Origin: Chamaecrista fasciculata
Lineage: Eukaryota > Streptophyta > Magnoliopsida > Fabales > Fabaceae
Assembly (NCBI GenBank): GCA_003254925.1
Contig: QANZ01054565.1
Span: 9,818-73,817 of the forward strand
Length of the DNA: 64,000 nt
Reading direction: 5' to 3'
Positions 26,393 through 38,833 of this stretch are shown piece by piece; position 1 is the first letter of the stretch, and every line of letters starts with the position of its first letter. The notes beneath the pieces are model-generated. The model saw nothing but the letters and a program-made list of their open reading frames with translations. It ran no database searches and was not told the origin of the DNA. A program made the translations under genes and the position numbers.

Positions 26393-29300
26393 CTAATCGT
26401 TTTGTTGTTGATCCCTAATCCACTTTGTAGCCACCCATTTCTCTCCTTTAATCACAGGGCAGCTCCCATGGAGCGAAGTCTGTTCCAGCAATCAAAGCAA
26501 GATGATCATGAAAACGTCAGCTGAATCCATTTGCAATAACGATTCCCTAAAAATGTTTTTCTCTAGGGTGTGTTTGTTTTCACACAATAACTGTCTGCTT
26601 ATTAATTAGCACAATTTTATTGAAAAAAAAATGTTCTGACTTGAAAAAGACTCAACAAAAAACTTTGAAAATCTGATCCAAAAAAAAACAAAAAACTTTA
26701 AAAAGACATTCAACTTTTTCAAAAAAATAACTTTTGAATATTTTATGCTTTGCGAATAATAAGGGTATGATTTTTTTTACGGAAATATTTCGTTTTTAGT
26801 TCTTATTTCTATTTTAAGTTTTAAATATTCAAGAAACAATTCATTTCATAGAATTAAATTTTTGTTTTTACTTATTTTTTTAATTGTTCCATTGATTGAT
26901 TATAAGTTCTATGCATTTTTTAGTTTGATTATCATTAATAATTATATTAATATATGTAAATGGCTTTCTTTGATGTATAGTTCAAATATATTACAATTTT
27001 TTTTGTAATAATCACAAATTAGTTTTTCAAAATATTAAGGGTAAATTACACTTTGGTACCCTGTGGTTTGACCCTATTTCACTTTGGTACCCTGTGGTTT
27101 GAAACTTGACACTTTGGTACCCTGTGGTATTCTCCATTAACACTTTGGTACCCTTTGGAGCTATTTTGTAATTTTAACCATAACAAATTTTGCAAAAATT
27201 ACATATTGACCCCAAAAAATTTTCAAAAAATTACAAATAGGTCCCTGGATACATATTATATAGGGACTAAAATGAAAAATTTAAAATTTTTTTGGGGTCA
27301 ATATGTAATTTTTGTAAAATTTATTATGGTTAAAATTACAAAATAGCTCCAAAGGGTACCAAAGTGTTAATGGAGAATACCACAGGGTACCAAAGTGTCA
27401 AGTTTCAAACCACAGGGTACCAAAGTGTAATTTACCCAAATATTAAAAATGTCTTTATTTCTTGTTTCCAATCTATATTAGAAAAGATTTCCTATAAACA
27501 TTTTCAAAAAAATTGTCTCAACCACATATTCAATTATATATTTTTTTATTTTTCAATGAAAATAAAAACAAGAGAGAGTGAGATTAAACACATCTCGTAT
27601 CTTTTAAATATATTAAAATCATCATTTAATAATAATTAAATTTAAAAACACATAATATCATCATAACAAGATTTATATTGTATAATAAAAACGCTTCTTA
27701 AACTTGAAGAGAAAATATAAATATAAACTAAAAAAAGAAATATAAAATAACAACAGGCAATATTTCCTTATTTCAAAGTCCAAACACAAGTAAATTTCTA
27801 TCCTCTTGATTTCTTTTTTAAGTAATTACACTACGTAACCCAAATGGATTTTTAATTTTTACACCTTCTTAAGTTTGTACTTAATTATTCTCCCGTCCCT
27901 CCATAATGGTGGCCCTTCAACACCAGACTTCTCTTCAGGCCCCAAAAACTCACCACCCCCCCCTTTTATAATTCTGAAAGTTTGAACTTTGAACTTTGAA
28001 CAGTCCTTTATGTAAATAACCGGAATTAAAAATATTGTCACTTGTAAGGACTAAGGAGTGTTATTATTATTATTATTGTTATTATTTGTAAAAATAGTAT
28101 TAACGGAATTTTTTTCAACTAAAAAATAGTCAAAATACAACTTTCAACGAGGATATTCCGTTAATTTTTTGAAAAAATTTAACGAAGGTTCTTATAATCT
28201 ATATTAATTGAGTTAAATTTCTATCATTTTAATTTTTATAATTAAGTATTTACATTTACATTTAATTTGTAAGCAAATCCCTATGATTAAATAGTACGAA
28301 AATTTGATTAATTTAAAAAAATATATGACAATAACCAAAAAATATAGTTAAAGTATAGGAATCAAAACATAATTTTTTTTTAACTTGGCAAAAACTACAT
28401 TTTATTATTATTATTTTATAAAATTATGTTAATTAGATGTTAATTAAACTTTTAATGAATATAATTATTATTTTAACTTACTAAATCATTTATAAATTAA
28501 CTAAACTTTGATGTAATTATTATTTTATCATTTACTTAACAGAAAGGACTTAATCATTAATTAAATATTAGACCAAGGATCTATTTAGAAAAAAATAGAA
28601 TTATAAGACCAAGGATTCTCTACATGTTTTGTAGAGTTAGAGAGAGAAAGAAAAAGGAAATGTGGATCTCATGGAATAACAAATCTGTAAGATTTACATT
28701 TTCTCTTTCTAAATTTTCTTCTTCTTTTTTTTTTCGAACTCTACAGAAAAAAAGATGATGAAAATGTAGAGGATTTAAGAAAAAAAGAGGTAAAAAGAAA
28801 AAAATGTGAGTTTTACACATTTATTACTTTATATGACCTACACTTTCTCTCTCATTCTCTTCTTCTCTACATCTATAAGAAATGATGAGGATAAAAATGT
28901 AGAGAATCCAATTCCTTAAAGTATATAGCGAAAATATAAGTAATGTAATTTGTCAAATCCGGTCTGATTATGGCTGAAAAGATAAACATTTGGTGAATAG
29001 GGATAATTTTCGCCATAGAAAGATATTCTCTCATTTCTTTTTCGTATCATGGAAGGACTCACCTTATTCCTGACCTGAAGATAATTTAAGGACGATGTAT
29101 TAAATATCAAAGGAGGCATATATACTAACCGGATCAATTGTACCATTATGGAACAATGAATAGAATAGGAGCCCATCTCCTCGGCGTGGCCTTACTCTTA
29201 AGCCTATACACTCCTGGTAACCGTAGCTACCATCCATATTCAGACCATTCTGCAGATTAAATAATTCGCTAAGCAAGTAAAATTGGAAGGTGAAATGAAA

Positions 29301-32300
29301 CTCAATATGCAATCCCAAATTTGATTTTACCTCAAATGGAAACATGGTCTCCCCCCCTTCCTCAACATCACTTAAATACAGCAAAAAAGAAGCCAACTGC
29401 ATGGTTAACCAAAACTGATATTGAGAAATCAACTGATTATAGTATGTAAAAATTAGCAACTTCAAAACAGTTGATCTATGTAACTTCAAGAGGTAAGCAT
29501 GGTTAAAAAAAAGAAAAACCATCAAGAACTCTGCAATATGAGATTGGGAGGGTATACGCAATCCAAATTGGATTACAGAGAATAGGAACTTAGATATTGA
29601 AAGACAGTATTTCAGCTTTCAAGCACACACGTGGGAATACTGGATTATACAAACTTTCATTAACTGAGTATAGTCTACCACATGATCAATATGGCTATAG
29701 TTGTTCTAAGCAGCACGAGGCTTAAAGCTTCGTAAACATAATGCAGATAACAGATGTCCAATCAGTAGGCACTATCCAGACCTCGGGTCAGGAGGGTAGG
29801 ACAGTGACGCCCCAACCGTTGGAGACCAAGCAATGTTGTTTGATGCATGAACATGAACACTATCCGCATTACAACAAAACAACAAATTCCATTAATAAAA
29901 CAACTTTGAGATGAGAATTTAAGGGTTTTACTTCAAACGTACCCTCTGGCTCTTTTGTGGGCCATATTCGGCAGGATTGAAAGCATCATAATGCGAATTA
30001 TATCTTTGTCCGATCTCGTATCGCAAAATATTGAATGCCTGAAACATGATTTCCCATACTTATTTATGTGACAACAAAAATAAAAAATAGAGGAATGGTT
30101 ACTGACCGAGAAATAATGTTTGTTACTAAAATGGACTCCTGGTTTATAACAAAACTAGAGGCTTTGCGTGCCCTAATGGGCATGCAAATATGTATGTAAA
30201 ATAAATGAGGGACTAAATTGTTAACTCAATAAAAAAGAAGGGATCAAATAATAATTTTCCTCTTATTATTAATTTTGTACTATAGTTTTAAAATGTGGAC
30301 GACCAAAAAGGGGTGGAGCCATATAATATAAGATATATTGACATTATCAGTGGCAGAAGAAGATACTATTGCTTAGAAACAGTCATGAGTAATGACTAAT
30401 GAAGACTGCTTGGGTGATATTTAAAAATGACTTTTAAATTTTTATCTGCTAAAACCATAAAAAATAACTAAAAATTGAAAGCTGAATGCATATTTTCGGA
30501 GGAGCGTCCATTATTCTGGCCTCATAGTGACCACCATAGTACTCCCTTGATAGTCTCCTGCTCCATTCCCCCATTAGTGCAACTTACAAGTCATAAGATT
30601 TCTACCTCCATAAACTGTTGATCTAGCACAAGTTGACTCTTAGTTTCTTTTCATCGTCAGCACCAAGACAATGTGAAACAAAAATAAAGGAGTGATGAGC
30701 ATAGCTTCTGACTTACACTTTGTTTGGAATGAGTAAAAACAGAGGAATCATTTTGGGATTGGGGGGAATGAAAATTTGCGGTGAAAGTTGCTGTACCTTG
30801 TTTTGGGATAAAAAGTGGAACTAGAGGAATGAAAGTAAGGACATATAAATTTCATAAAAGTAAAGGACATGATGCCAGTTGCAAGAAAGAAATAATTACA
30901 TATTAGATGCGTTGAACACAGCTAGAAAAACAGTCCATTACTAAAATAAAGCACAAGAAAAATATATTAAATTTCATCAATATATTGTCCCTTTCTAGAA
31001 GAGACAAAGTCTGGCAAGATATTACCTCCCCATGAGTCCTGGGAATCATAGTCGCTCTGGCAATTTTTTCCTCTATGATATCTAAAGTCCCAGATTTATC
31101 CTCAGAAGCACTGAGAAAGACGCCTGAGCTGTTTATAGAATATAACAATATAAGCTCACGATATGTATTGATTTAACTGCGTGATATAATGTGCATTATA
31201 GATATTAAGAGAAGGGCCTCATAACCAGAATCACTGCATTTTTTACAAGCTAAATTTTTGGCATAAGTTTGCACTTGCGCCATGCACAAGCATTAAAAAT
31301 ATCAACACTATACCAAAACCTCCGGAATTGAAACTACCAATAGTTACAGAGAATATTCCCTTCTACGCTTCATTCCTTCAAGTGTTCATATAAATTGTAT
31401 GTGCGATTTGATTTCTTTTTCTGGTGGGGATTTAGAGTCCAGATGTGTATTATCCTGATATTTTGTATACCACAGTTTAAAATGTATTTAAAATAAAACT
31501 TGTTATCCAAAAAAATCATGAGGCCATACATTCTGTCAACAAGCATGCAGCTCATTGCAAGATCTAATCTTGAGACAAGGTCAGAATTCAGAAAGTCATA
31601 AACAAATGTTTTCACATCTCGGTTGAAAAGTTCGCAATTCAGGTTAGAGGATAGCTGAAGAAAAGTAAATGTCAGAAGATCATTCTGATTGCTCCTCGGT
31701 TTTTCAGGTGATGAAATTAGACACGCTTAATTAAAATCCCCTATCAGATAGGGTTTTGGATTGCCTGAAGTTGATTGTTGATAAAGTTTCTGAAGTTATT
31801 TCTCTATGGACAAAAAATATATCACAAATATAGGACGATCCATGAATATTTTAAGAAGCCTTCAACCTTGTTAGCCTACGGTAATACCATGATTTCATAA
31901 GTTTAGTTTCTTAATCATTCCACTCATATATTCTTTCTAGTGGCATATTGACTTCAAGATTATTGCCTTTTTGCCCAGTTTGTTATAAATATGATTATAT
32001 GGCTAACTGTTCGGATTTGGATCCTCAGAAATGAAGATGTGGTAAAGTGTGTAAAATGAAGAGAGACCACATACACACTACCTTGTTCTAATTCCTTGAG
32101 TATTCTCCGCTGTTTCTCCCTTGCGTAATGCCAGGGTTGATGGTTTGAGGCCTGCCTTCGCTAAATCAATTATGCTTTCACATTGTTCTGCAGTTGCAAA
32201 GTTAGGAAAATATAGAGCACGAGGTCTCCAGCTCAAAACCTAAGAAAAACAAGCAAGAAAGAGATACTTCATTCCAGAGCCAATGGACAAAAACTACTTC

Positions 32301-32995
32301 CATATGATCAGACTGAAAAATATTTGGATTTCAATAGTGAACGAACTTATTTAAGTTAATAATCTATTTGAATATTTCCTTGACAGTTTTACATTTATCT
32401 TAGCCAAGAAATAATGACATAGCCTTGAGATTTCTTATCTTACTCATTAGCATCTACGAAATCATTATATTAAGGTAAATTAACCGAAAGCTTTGAAACA
32501 TAAGATTTTGCAGGAAATAAGTCTAAAAAAATGCCGCATGGAACTCAACTGATAAAATTTAGATTTGAACTTAGTCAGCTTTTAAACAGTTCAGTCAAAG
32601 ATTTGGAACGGTCGAAGAACAAAATCGCGCACCTGGAAAGGAATCGTGGTAAACGAATCATCACCAGATTCTCCAGCAGGCAACGAGTAATACTCGGTCT
32701 CTGCCGTCGTCGATTCAAGCGACCTCGGTCTCGGTCTCGCGCCATGTAGATCTTCCTGCTAATTCTCAGTGATCGGAATCTCAGATATTTTTCAAATAAA
32801 TAAAATCAAAGAAAAGTAGCACAAAATCCAGCCGGAAATATGATTGTGGTTTAGAAGGAAGACCTGAGAATGAGAAAAGAGACTAGAGCCGAAGAATCCG
32901 GCGAGAAAGAAGAAGACGCATATGAAGAAAACAAAAGGCAAAGCGAACTTCTTCGTCCTCCAGCTCCCGTTTCCTTTCACCGTTCTGGCTTTCAT
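26393..32995 (-). CDS. P4H9: Prolyl 4-hydroxylase, P4H9-like
   Basis: Eight exons on the minus strand: 32995-32864, 32755-32633, 32239-32082, 31128-31026, 30038-29943, 29396-29331, 29249-29130, 26479-26393, giving 294 residues. This Fe(II)/2-oxoglutarate dioxygenase hydroxylates prolines of cell-wall glycoproteins (extensins, AGPs) in the ER/Golgi. The N-terminus MKARTVKGN...KFALPFVFFICVFFFLAGFFGS is a type II signal anchor. The metal ligands H188-x-D190 lie in YNSHYDAF; the distal His270 in TSLHGSCPV and the 2-oxoglutarate Lys280 in KGEKW are in the last exon. LASFLLYLSDVEEGGETMFPFE and GLRVRPRRGDGLLFYS are family core motifs. All introns checked are GT-AG. The last intron is 2650 bp and holds a foldback element (27039-27437) and a smaller TIR element; without exon 8 the enzyme would lack its distal His and Lys. 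The frame is open upstream to Met at 33106, but MKARTV fits the family. Confidence 0.93.
27039..27437. mobile_element. Mutator-like foldback family B, copy 1
   Basis: A 399-bp near-palindrome from GGGTAAATTACACTTTGG to its inverse, flanked by exact 9-bp repeats AAATATTAA (27030-27038 and 27438-27446). Each arm contains tandem units around CACTTTGGTACCCTGTGG: four on the left, three on the right. It lies in the last intron of the prolyl hydroxylase gene. Sister copies are at 50821-51250 and 59958-60356. A 63-codon open frame inside recurs in the sisters only because the DNA is repeated. Confidence 0.88.
28612..28908. mobile_element. Short palindromic TIR element (MITE-like)
   Basis: Begins GGATTCTCTACAT and ends with the exact inverse ATGTAGAGAATCC; the inner parts also pair loosely (GAGAGAGAAAG against CTTTCTCTCTC). 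About 297 bp, non-coding, in the last intron of the prolyl hydroxylase gene. No clear target duplication was found, so the superfamily is open. Confidence 0.5.
30155..30333 (-). mobile_element. Mini-Helitron, copy 1
   Basis: A 179-bp sequence shared with 49124-49300. On the minus strand it begins TCTTATATTATATGGCTC and ends in a short hairpin (GCATGCCC, loop, GGGCACGC), seven bases and then CTAG. The neighbouring bases are A before TC and T after CTAG. TC start, 3' hairpin, CTRR end and A/T insertion without target duplication are Helitron features. It lies in intron 4 of the prolyl hydroxylase gene. Non-coding. Confidence 0.6.
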
Positions 32996-32999
32996 TTGG

Positions 33000-33339
33000 A
33001 TTGTAGAGAAATTTCTGTTTTCGAAATTCGAATGCTGAACAAGCCTGACCGGCTTATGGTTTACTGTTTGACTTGTCAAATCTGAAATGAAATAATGAAT
33101 TTCCAAATTCCAAATGCGGCCTGATTTGATCTTTAAAACTTGATAATATTCGGTTTTTCTTGGACAATAAATGACACAATCGCATAGTTGTGAATATAAT
33201 CTGTATTATGTATATATAGTTATATACTTATATAGTCACGAAATCTGAACGAGCCTGGCCTGAATTGGTTCGATGTGGACAGTTGGACCCCAATGAGACG
33301 CTGTACCGCGAAACAGCGGCTAAGAAAACTTGTTTTCTT
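33000..33339. other. Upstream region of the prolyl hydroxylase gene
   Basis: 5' leader and probable promoter of the minus-strand gene. No other feature recognised. Confidence 0.35.
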
Positions 33340-34140
33340 CAAAATATTCATCTTAAATTTTATTTTGCCTAATATTTTTTCTTTTCATTTTAGTTTTTAA
33401 TGTTTTTTTGACTATTAAATATAGTTATATTTTTTCATTTCAAACTCAAATGTCATGAAATTGGAGTTAGGTGTTATATTTAATGAGTTATTTCTTTATT
33501 CAATTGGAGTTATCGATAAACAAGGATATATCAGTCATGAGATTGAGCTCAAAGTGAGTCACTTCTTTCATAAAGTTAATTATATCTTTTTCATTTCAAG
33601 TCCTAATGCAATGAAATCGGAACTACAATTTATTCTTAATGAGTTATTTCTCAATCCAGTTGGGATTGTTAGCAAAAAAGTGTCAAATGGGTATTCCAAA
33701 AGTGAATTAGGTCAAAACATCGATATCAACTTTTGGAGTACCGTTTGACATTGTTTGTCAATAATCTCAATTAGAAAGAGAAAGAACTTGACAATAGTAA
33801 TTTTTAACTCTGAATTTATCACATTCGAATATGAAATAAGTGAAATATGAGCAACTTAATGAAATGAGCAGCCCACTTTTAAACTTAATTTCATACCCAA
33901 TTTGATCCGCTTTGTTGACGACCCCAACTGTGAAATGAAAAACTCATCAAATATAACTCTTAAATCTGATTTGATCGCATTTGGACTTGAAACGTTAGAG
34001 ATATGATCACATTTAATAGTTAATGATCAAAACAAAACTTCTAAAAAATATTAAGGATCAAAATATAACAAAAGAAATAATTAGGACCAAAACAGAACTT
34101 AAGATAAGAATTAGGGAACAAAATGAGGTTTTGGCCAAAT
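33340..34140. repeat. Probable decayed foldback element, family C copy 1
   Basis: Left side (33400-33700) holds two direct units of about 150 bp with TTTTTCATTTCAA...ATGAAATYGGA...AATGAGTTATTTCT. The right side (33860-34130) carries inverted counterparts with GGACCAAAACAGAACTTAAG words. A central phrase, GATATGATCACATTTAATAG with preceding TTTGGACTTGAAACG, resembles the interior of the element at 58566-59100. Ends and target duplication are not resolved. Confidence 0.4.
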
Positions 34141-34312
34141 ATTACCTATCTTCTAGAAATATCACAATATTCTGTGCTCAAAGTAAAAGCTATTCTATTA
34201 ACAATTTACTATAAAAATCATGTTACAATTATCTGATATAACCAATTGCTGTTCTGTTCTCTGTCCATAATATTCAACATTTACCAAAAAAAAAAAAAGT
34301 TATCATTGTTTT

Positions 34313-34480
34313 TTTTGTTGCCCAAGGTATCCCCAGCCTGATAGGTTAAGAACTAATCCTCCGCGAATCTGAGCTTCATTTAAGGGTTTGTCGCTGGCCA
34401 ATTTGTTGCTACATACACAAGGTAGAGATTGAACCTCCGACACTTGCTTAAACAACCTAGTGAGCTAACTAGATCAATTG
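34313..34480 (-). mobile_element. tRNA-derived SINE, copy 2
   Basis: Parallels the SINE at 2802-2974: shared AACTAATCCTCCGCG, CATTTAAGGGT, ACATACACAAG, GAACCTCCGAC, and CTTGCTTAA..ACCTAGTGAG words, with a T-run at its left end. The B box is damaged (GGTTCAATCTC on the minus strand). More diverged, so probably older; target duplications are not clear. Confidence 0.65.
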
Positions 34481-36101
34481 TAATTACTTGTTGCTCATAG
34501 GCTTGCTAGAGTTGTTTTTTCTATTCCCGGGTCTGTGGCTTGGCTTGATGCCCCCCGCTTTATTGTACCCCTTCTGGGATGTATAGTGCTTCTTAATATA
34601 TTCCGTTTTCAATAAAAACATTATCATACTAGAAGATTTCAAATATGTGTACAAATGCAAATTTTTAATCAGATATCTTTTCCTTCCTTTCCAATGATAG
34701 TGATTTTCAGACTCATATGCCATCCATTTGGAGAGTATGCAGACCATTCGTGCTCTCGAAAGTCGAAAGTTAAAAGTTTTTTTTCCTCAACCTCAAAAGT
34801 TTGGGTACACTTTTTTGGTTGAATAATGCAAAAAATCTCGTTCCATTCAAAAGTTTGGGATCAGTAAGGCAAATTTATGCACTACTCATATACAGATACT
34901 ATATTTTAGCCAATTAAAATTTCAACTTATCTCTTTTCGTGCATTGTTGTACAGAACAAATACTCAAATAGTCAAATACTCCAATTTCTCTCTGATTTTC
35001 TTCATTCTCTATTTCTCATCTTCATTTGATATTTCTTCTTTTGATATTTAGGAAAGAATTGTATTAATTGCAATTTCTCTATGCTTGCTTTCTTCGTTTG
35101 TATTTTTTATTTGAATAAATTAGATATTTTGTCCCTTAAGTTTTATGGAAGATTTTGTCCAGATTTTTTTTTCTGAAAATTGTGCAGATCTATTTTTTGT
35201 TCTAGTTTTTTTTTAATGAAAAATTCTACTTCAATACTAGACCTTGACTCAGATCTGAGCATATATGTCAAAAAAACATTGAATGCTCTAACAAATTGAT
35301 GGAGTAGTCTATGACATCTACTTTTGAAACGAACACCCTTCTTTTGATATGTAGTCTATGACATCTACTTTCGGAAGGAACAATGCTTTTTCAATAGGCA
35401 GAGAGTTTTATAATAAATATTTTGTTGGCAACATTAAAATCGGTGTTGATTTTCAGTTAAAATCATTTGTACTTTTATTTGTTTTTCTAGTTAAACAATA
35501 TTTATATATAATTCTTGTTTTGTACTATCAAATTAGAATTCTTTGACTAATCGTAAATACAGTATGACTTTTTTATAATAAAATTTGACATGTTTAAAAA
35601 AAAAAAAAATTCGTGTACGTCAGTTAAATCTTTGACACACACTGCTCGTTGATGCCCGTTCTTAGTGCGTGCCGGCAACAGAAACAACGCTCCAATTTGC
35701 GTGCAAGGTAACGGCTGCCACGTGGATTTGGCAACAAAAACCTTCCCGGTTTCTCAAACCACAAAAAAAAATTAAATCACGAATTATCGGATAATCTAAG
35801 TTTAAGCACTTCATCAGATGAAGGGTCTGGAACAAGGCCACGTGGATAGGAAGCTTGTCCACATAAAGAAATAAAGAATCTGTAGCTCTCTCAAATTCTG
35901 GAACATGTACAAACTCACTCCTCTTCCTAGTTGTTTTTCTCCTCCTCCACGTAAATAATCTGTGGTCCCTGAAACAACACTAAAATTCCATCACTACTAA
36001 TATGTAAGCTAAACATCATCCTTCTCCTCCAGAATTGTGTGCCAGAACGAAAGAAAACCAGCCAAACAAAACTGTCGATAGCTTAAGTTTCTCAAAAGTA
36101 A
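34481..36101. other. Intergenic region upstream of CGLD27
   Basis: AT-rich with many T-runs. 35590-36100 becomes less AT-rich and contains two GCCACGTGGAT words (35716-35726 and 35838-35848), each with a CACGTG G-box core, so part of the CGLD27 promoter may lie here. No gene seen. Confidence 0.35.
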
Positions 36102-36955
36102 ATGCTCAGATTAAATGTTTACTGCTCTCTAATACCTAGTGTGAGGCAAGTGAGACCAGGAAGCATCTATGGGCCATTGATCATCCCTAATCAAAGAGCT
36201 TCAAAGCTGTCTCAACGAATTTCCATAAAGGCCGTCAAAGATGAGATGGATGGAGAAACAAGCAGATCTCCAGGACGTAGCTGGGATCCTGGCTTGGAAA
36301 TTGAGGTCCCTTTCGAGCAGAGGCCGGTATGTATGAGCAACCTTGAAAAAGGTATATAGTAGCATGCTGTAATATAAGTGCAAGAATTCTCAAGCCTGAT
36401 CTGAACCAACCATGAGTTCTTTTAATTTGTTTGTTTCCTTCGGATACATTAATCTGTGCATGTAGCTAAGCTGAAAATTTGGAACCCCCTTAGCATAAAC
36501 TAGAACCTTTACACGAGTAAAATGGATACAATGAATAATCTGTTATACTCTCGTCTCACTGTGTAATAGGTGAATGAGTATTCATCTCTGAAGGATGGAG
36601 TGTTGTATTCATGGGGTGAACTGGGACCGGGATCCTTCTTCCTTCGCCTTGGAGGTCTTTGGTTGGTAGTGTTCACAGTTCTTGGAGCGCCAATTGCAGC
36701 TGCAAGCTTTAATCCTTCTAGAGTAAGTAAGGAAGAAGCAGAGATTATATTTTGGCCAAAAAAAAAGAAGCAGAGATTATATATATGGGCATGATTCTTG
36801 AGACATCTAATTGACTGCACACACACACGATGTATGTTCCTTCTGCCAGTAGTAATGTTGCTTTACCACCCGTGCAGGACCCTCTAAAATTCATACTCGC
36901 TGCTGGAACAGGAACGCTCTTCATTGTATCATTGATTGTCTTGAGGATTTATCTG
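36102..36955 (+). pseudogene. CGLD27: CGLD27-like chloroplast DUF1230 protein, 5' half only
   Basis: Exons 36102-36326, 36570-36722 and 36878-36955 join in frame to 152 residues: a transit-peptide-like N-terminus, then PFEQRPVNEYSSLKDGVLYSWGELGPGSFFLRLGGLWLVVFTVLGAPIAAASFNPSRDPLKF...LIVLRIYL. This is the start of the DUF1230 domain of CGLD27, a thylakoid/envelope protein conserved in green plants and diatoms, with two predicted membrane helices here. A good donor (CTG/GTACGT) follows. The remaining part of the domain should come next, but a single N at 37087 is followed by a copia retrotransposon, and no later exon was found as far as the next gene. Either the retroelement or a faulty join removed the 3' half. 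Whether the gene is truly broken in the plant cannot be told here. Confidence 0.8.
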
Positions 36956-37086
36956 GTACGTTCCGATCCTCTCTAAACAACTTATACTAGGAGCATGGGG
37001 CAAGGCCGAGAAATGACTAAAGTATTGGAGGGAATTTAGTATTTACCTCAGTTAATCATATTCAACTTCAAATATCACCACGGCCT

Positions 37087-37087
37087 G
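37087..37087. other. Single N, probable assembly join
   Basis: One ambiguous base exactly where CGLD27 intron sequence changes to a fragment identical in reading to part of the copia RNase H region further on (38231-38318). Confidence 0.8.
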
Positions 37088-37319
37088 NTATGCAAAGGCC
37101 TTCAAAGGCTCATTATGGAGCAGCTAAGAGAATCTTGCGTTATATTGCTGGCACACTGAACTATGGGATTTGGTATCAGAGCAATATATGATCCTGTGGA
37201 CAAAAACTGAGTGTATGTGAGTGTGGGTCCATTGGGTAAGTGCATTCTTTCTTGGGTTCTTTCGGGAAACACTAGAGTGAAAGTGAGAGAGAGTCTCTTC
37301 AACTTTAATTGTTACTGAA

Positions 37320-38093
37320 ATGGCATCAGTACCTGGTTTATCTTCAACTCAACCCCTCATACCCATTTTTAATGGAGAAAAATATGAGTGGTGGAGCATC
37401 AAGTTGAAAACATTGCTCAAGTCGCAGGAGCTTTGGGACTTGGTGGAGTATGGGTTCATTGAAGTATTGGAACCTACAGAGGAAGAAGAGAAGAGGCTGA
37501 AAGAAAACAAGAAGAAAGATGCCAAGGCTCTATTTATTCTCCAACAAGCTGTCCATGAGAATATTTTCTCACGCATCGCAGCAGCCACCACATCAAAGGA
37601 GGCATGGTCTATTTTACAGAAGGAGTATAAAGGAGACTCTAAAGTGATAGTGGTGAGGTTGCAATCTCTAAGACGTGATTTTGAAACCTTGATGATGAAG
37701 AATGGTGAATCAGTTTCTGATTTTCTGTCACGAGCTATGGCAATAGTGGGTCAAATGCGTTCTTATGGGGAGTTGATTTCAAATGAAACAATTGTTGCAA
37801 AGGTCCTGCGGAGTTTGACACCAAAGTTCGACCATGTAGTAGCTGCCATAGAAGAAGCAAAAGATTTGTCGGTTCTTACAGTGGATGAGTTGATGGGCTC
37901 TCTTCAAGCTCATGAGGTGAGAATCAACAGATCAATTGAAAAGGATGATGTGAAGGCATTCCAAGTCAAGGAAATGGACAGCAAACAAGGAGCAAGTGAT
38001 CATTCAGCAACCAGAGGTCGTGGAAGAGGAGGATCTCGCGGTGGCCGAGGTCGTGGTCGCGGCTTAATTGCAAGTTCACAGCCACTCCTATGA
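37320..38093 (+). pseudogene. copia gag (UBN2-type) fragment
   Basis: Open frame MASVPGLSSTQPLIPIFNGEKYEWW..., with the FNG-x2-Y-x2-W start and the LTPKFDHVVAAIEE segment typical of copia gag. It ends in an Arg/Gly-rich stretch (RGRGRGGSRGGRGRGRG). The CX2CX4HX4C zinc knuckle that normally follows is missing because of the internal deletion. The last eight residues before the stop come from reading the joined RT segment out of frame. Confidence 0.85.
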
Positions 38094-38833
38094 ATATTAA
38101 TGAGAAATTGCAGCTTGAAGATGGAGAAGAGATGGCAGATGCTAAGATGTTTAGAAGCTTGGTTGGAGGTTTGATTTACTTAACCCATACTAGACCTGAT
38201 GTTGCATTTCCAGTTGATGTTATTTCCAGATTTATGCAAAGGCCTTCAAAGGCTCATTATGGAGCAGCTAAGAGAATCTTGCGTTATATTGCTGGCACAC
38301 TGAACTATGGGATTTGGTACTATACAGTTTCAGATTTCAGATTGTATGGGTACACTGATAGTGATTGGGCAAGTTCACTAGATGATAGACGAAGTATTTC
38401 AGCAAATGTTTTCACTCTAGGCTCAGGAGCAATAACCTGGAGTTCAAAGAAACAAGCCATGGCAGCATTATCAACCTCTGAAGCTGAATATGTTGCAGCT
38501 ACTTCAGCAGCTTGCCAAGCTATTTGGCTAAGGAGGGTGTTGGCAGATCTTCAACAAGCACAAAATGGAGCAACAGAAATTTTCTGTGACAACAAAGCAA
38601 CTATTTCCATGACAAAGAATCCAACTTTCCATAGTAGGACAAAGCATATTGATATTCGTTTTCACTTCATACGTGATCTAGTTGCAAAAGAGGAGATAGT
38701 GCTTGAATATTGCAGTACAGAAGAGCAGTTGGCTGATGCACTCACAAAGGCTTTGTCAAAAGAAAAATTCTGTTATTTTAGAGCTTTACTAGGCGTATGT
38801 GAGTTTGAATCAAGGGGGTGTGTTAGAAAGTGA
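38066..38833 (+). pseudogene. copia reverse transcriptase tail and RNase H
   Basis: From about 38066 the frame reads CKFTATPMNINEKLQLEDGEE..., the C-terminal RT region, then SLVGGLIYLTHTRPDVAFPVDVISRFM and the RNase H domain. The catalytic acids are present in YTDSDWA, STSEAEYVA and FCDNKA, followed by HSRTKHIDIRFHFIRD and EEQLADALTKAL. The stop codon falls inside the LTR start. The RNase H part is intact, so the deletion may be recent. Confidence 0.85.

Noticed and set aside
27155..27346. A 63-codon frame recurring at 50937-51128 and 60010-60234 with nearly the same protein
   Set aside because: It is inside the palindromic foldback family B and is shared because the DNA is repeated. It has no protein-family features, and the sequence is constrained by arm pairing.
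28916..29100. Reading on from prolyl hydroxylase exon 7 as the gene's end
   Set aside because: A proper last exon with the conserved HGSCPV and KGEKW motifs was found at 26479-26393, and the donor at 29129 is good.
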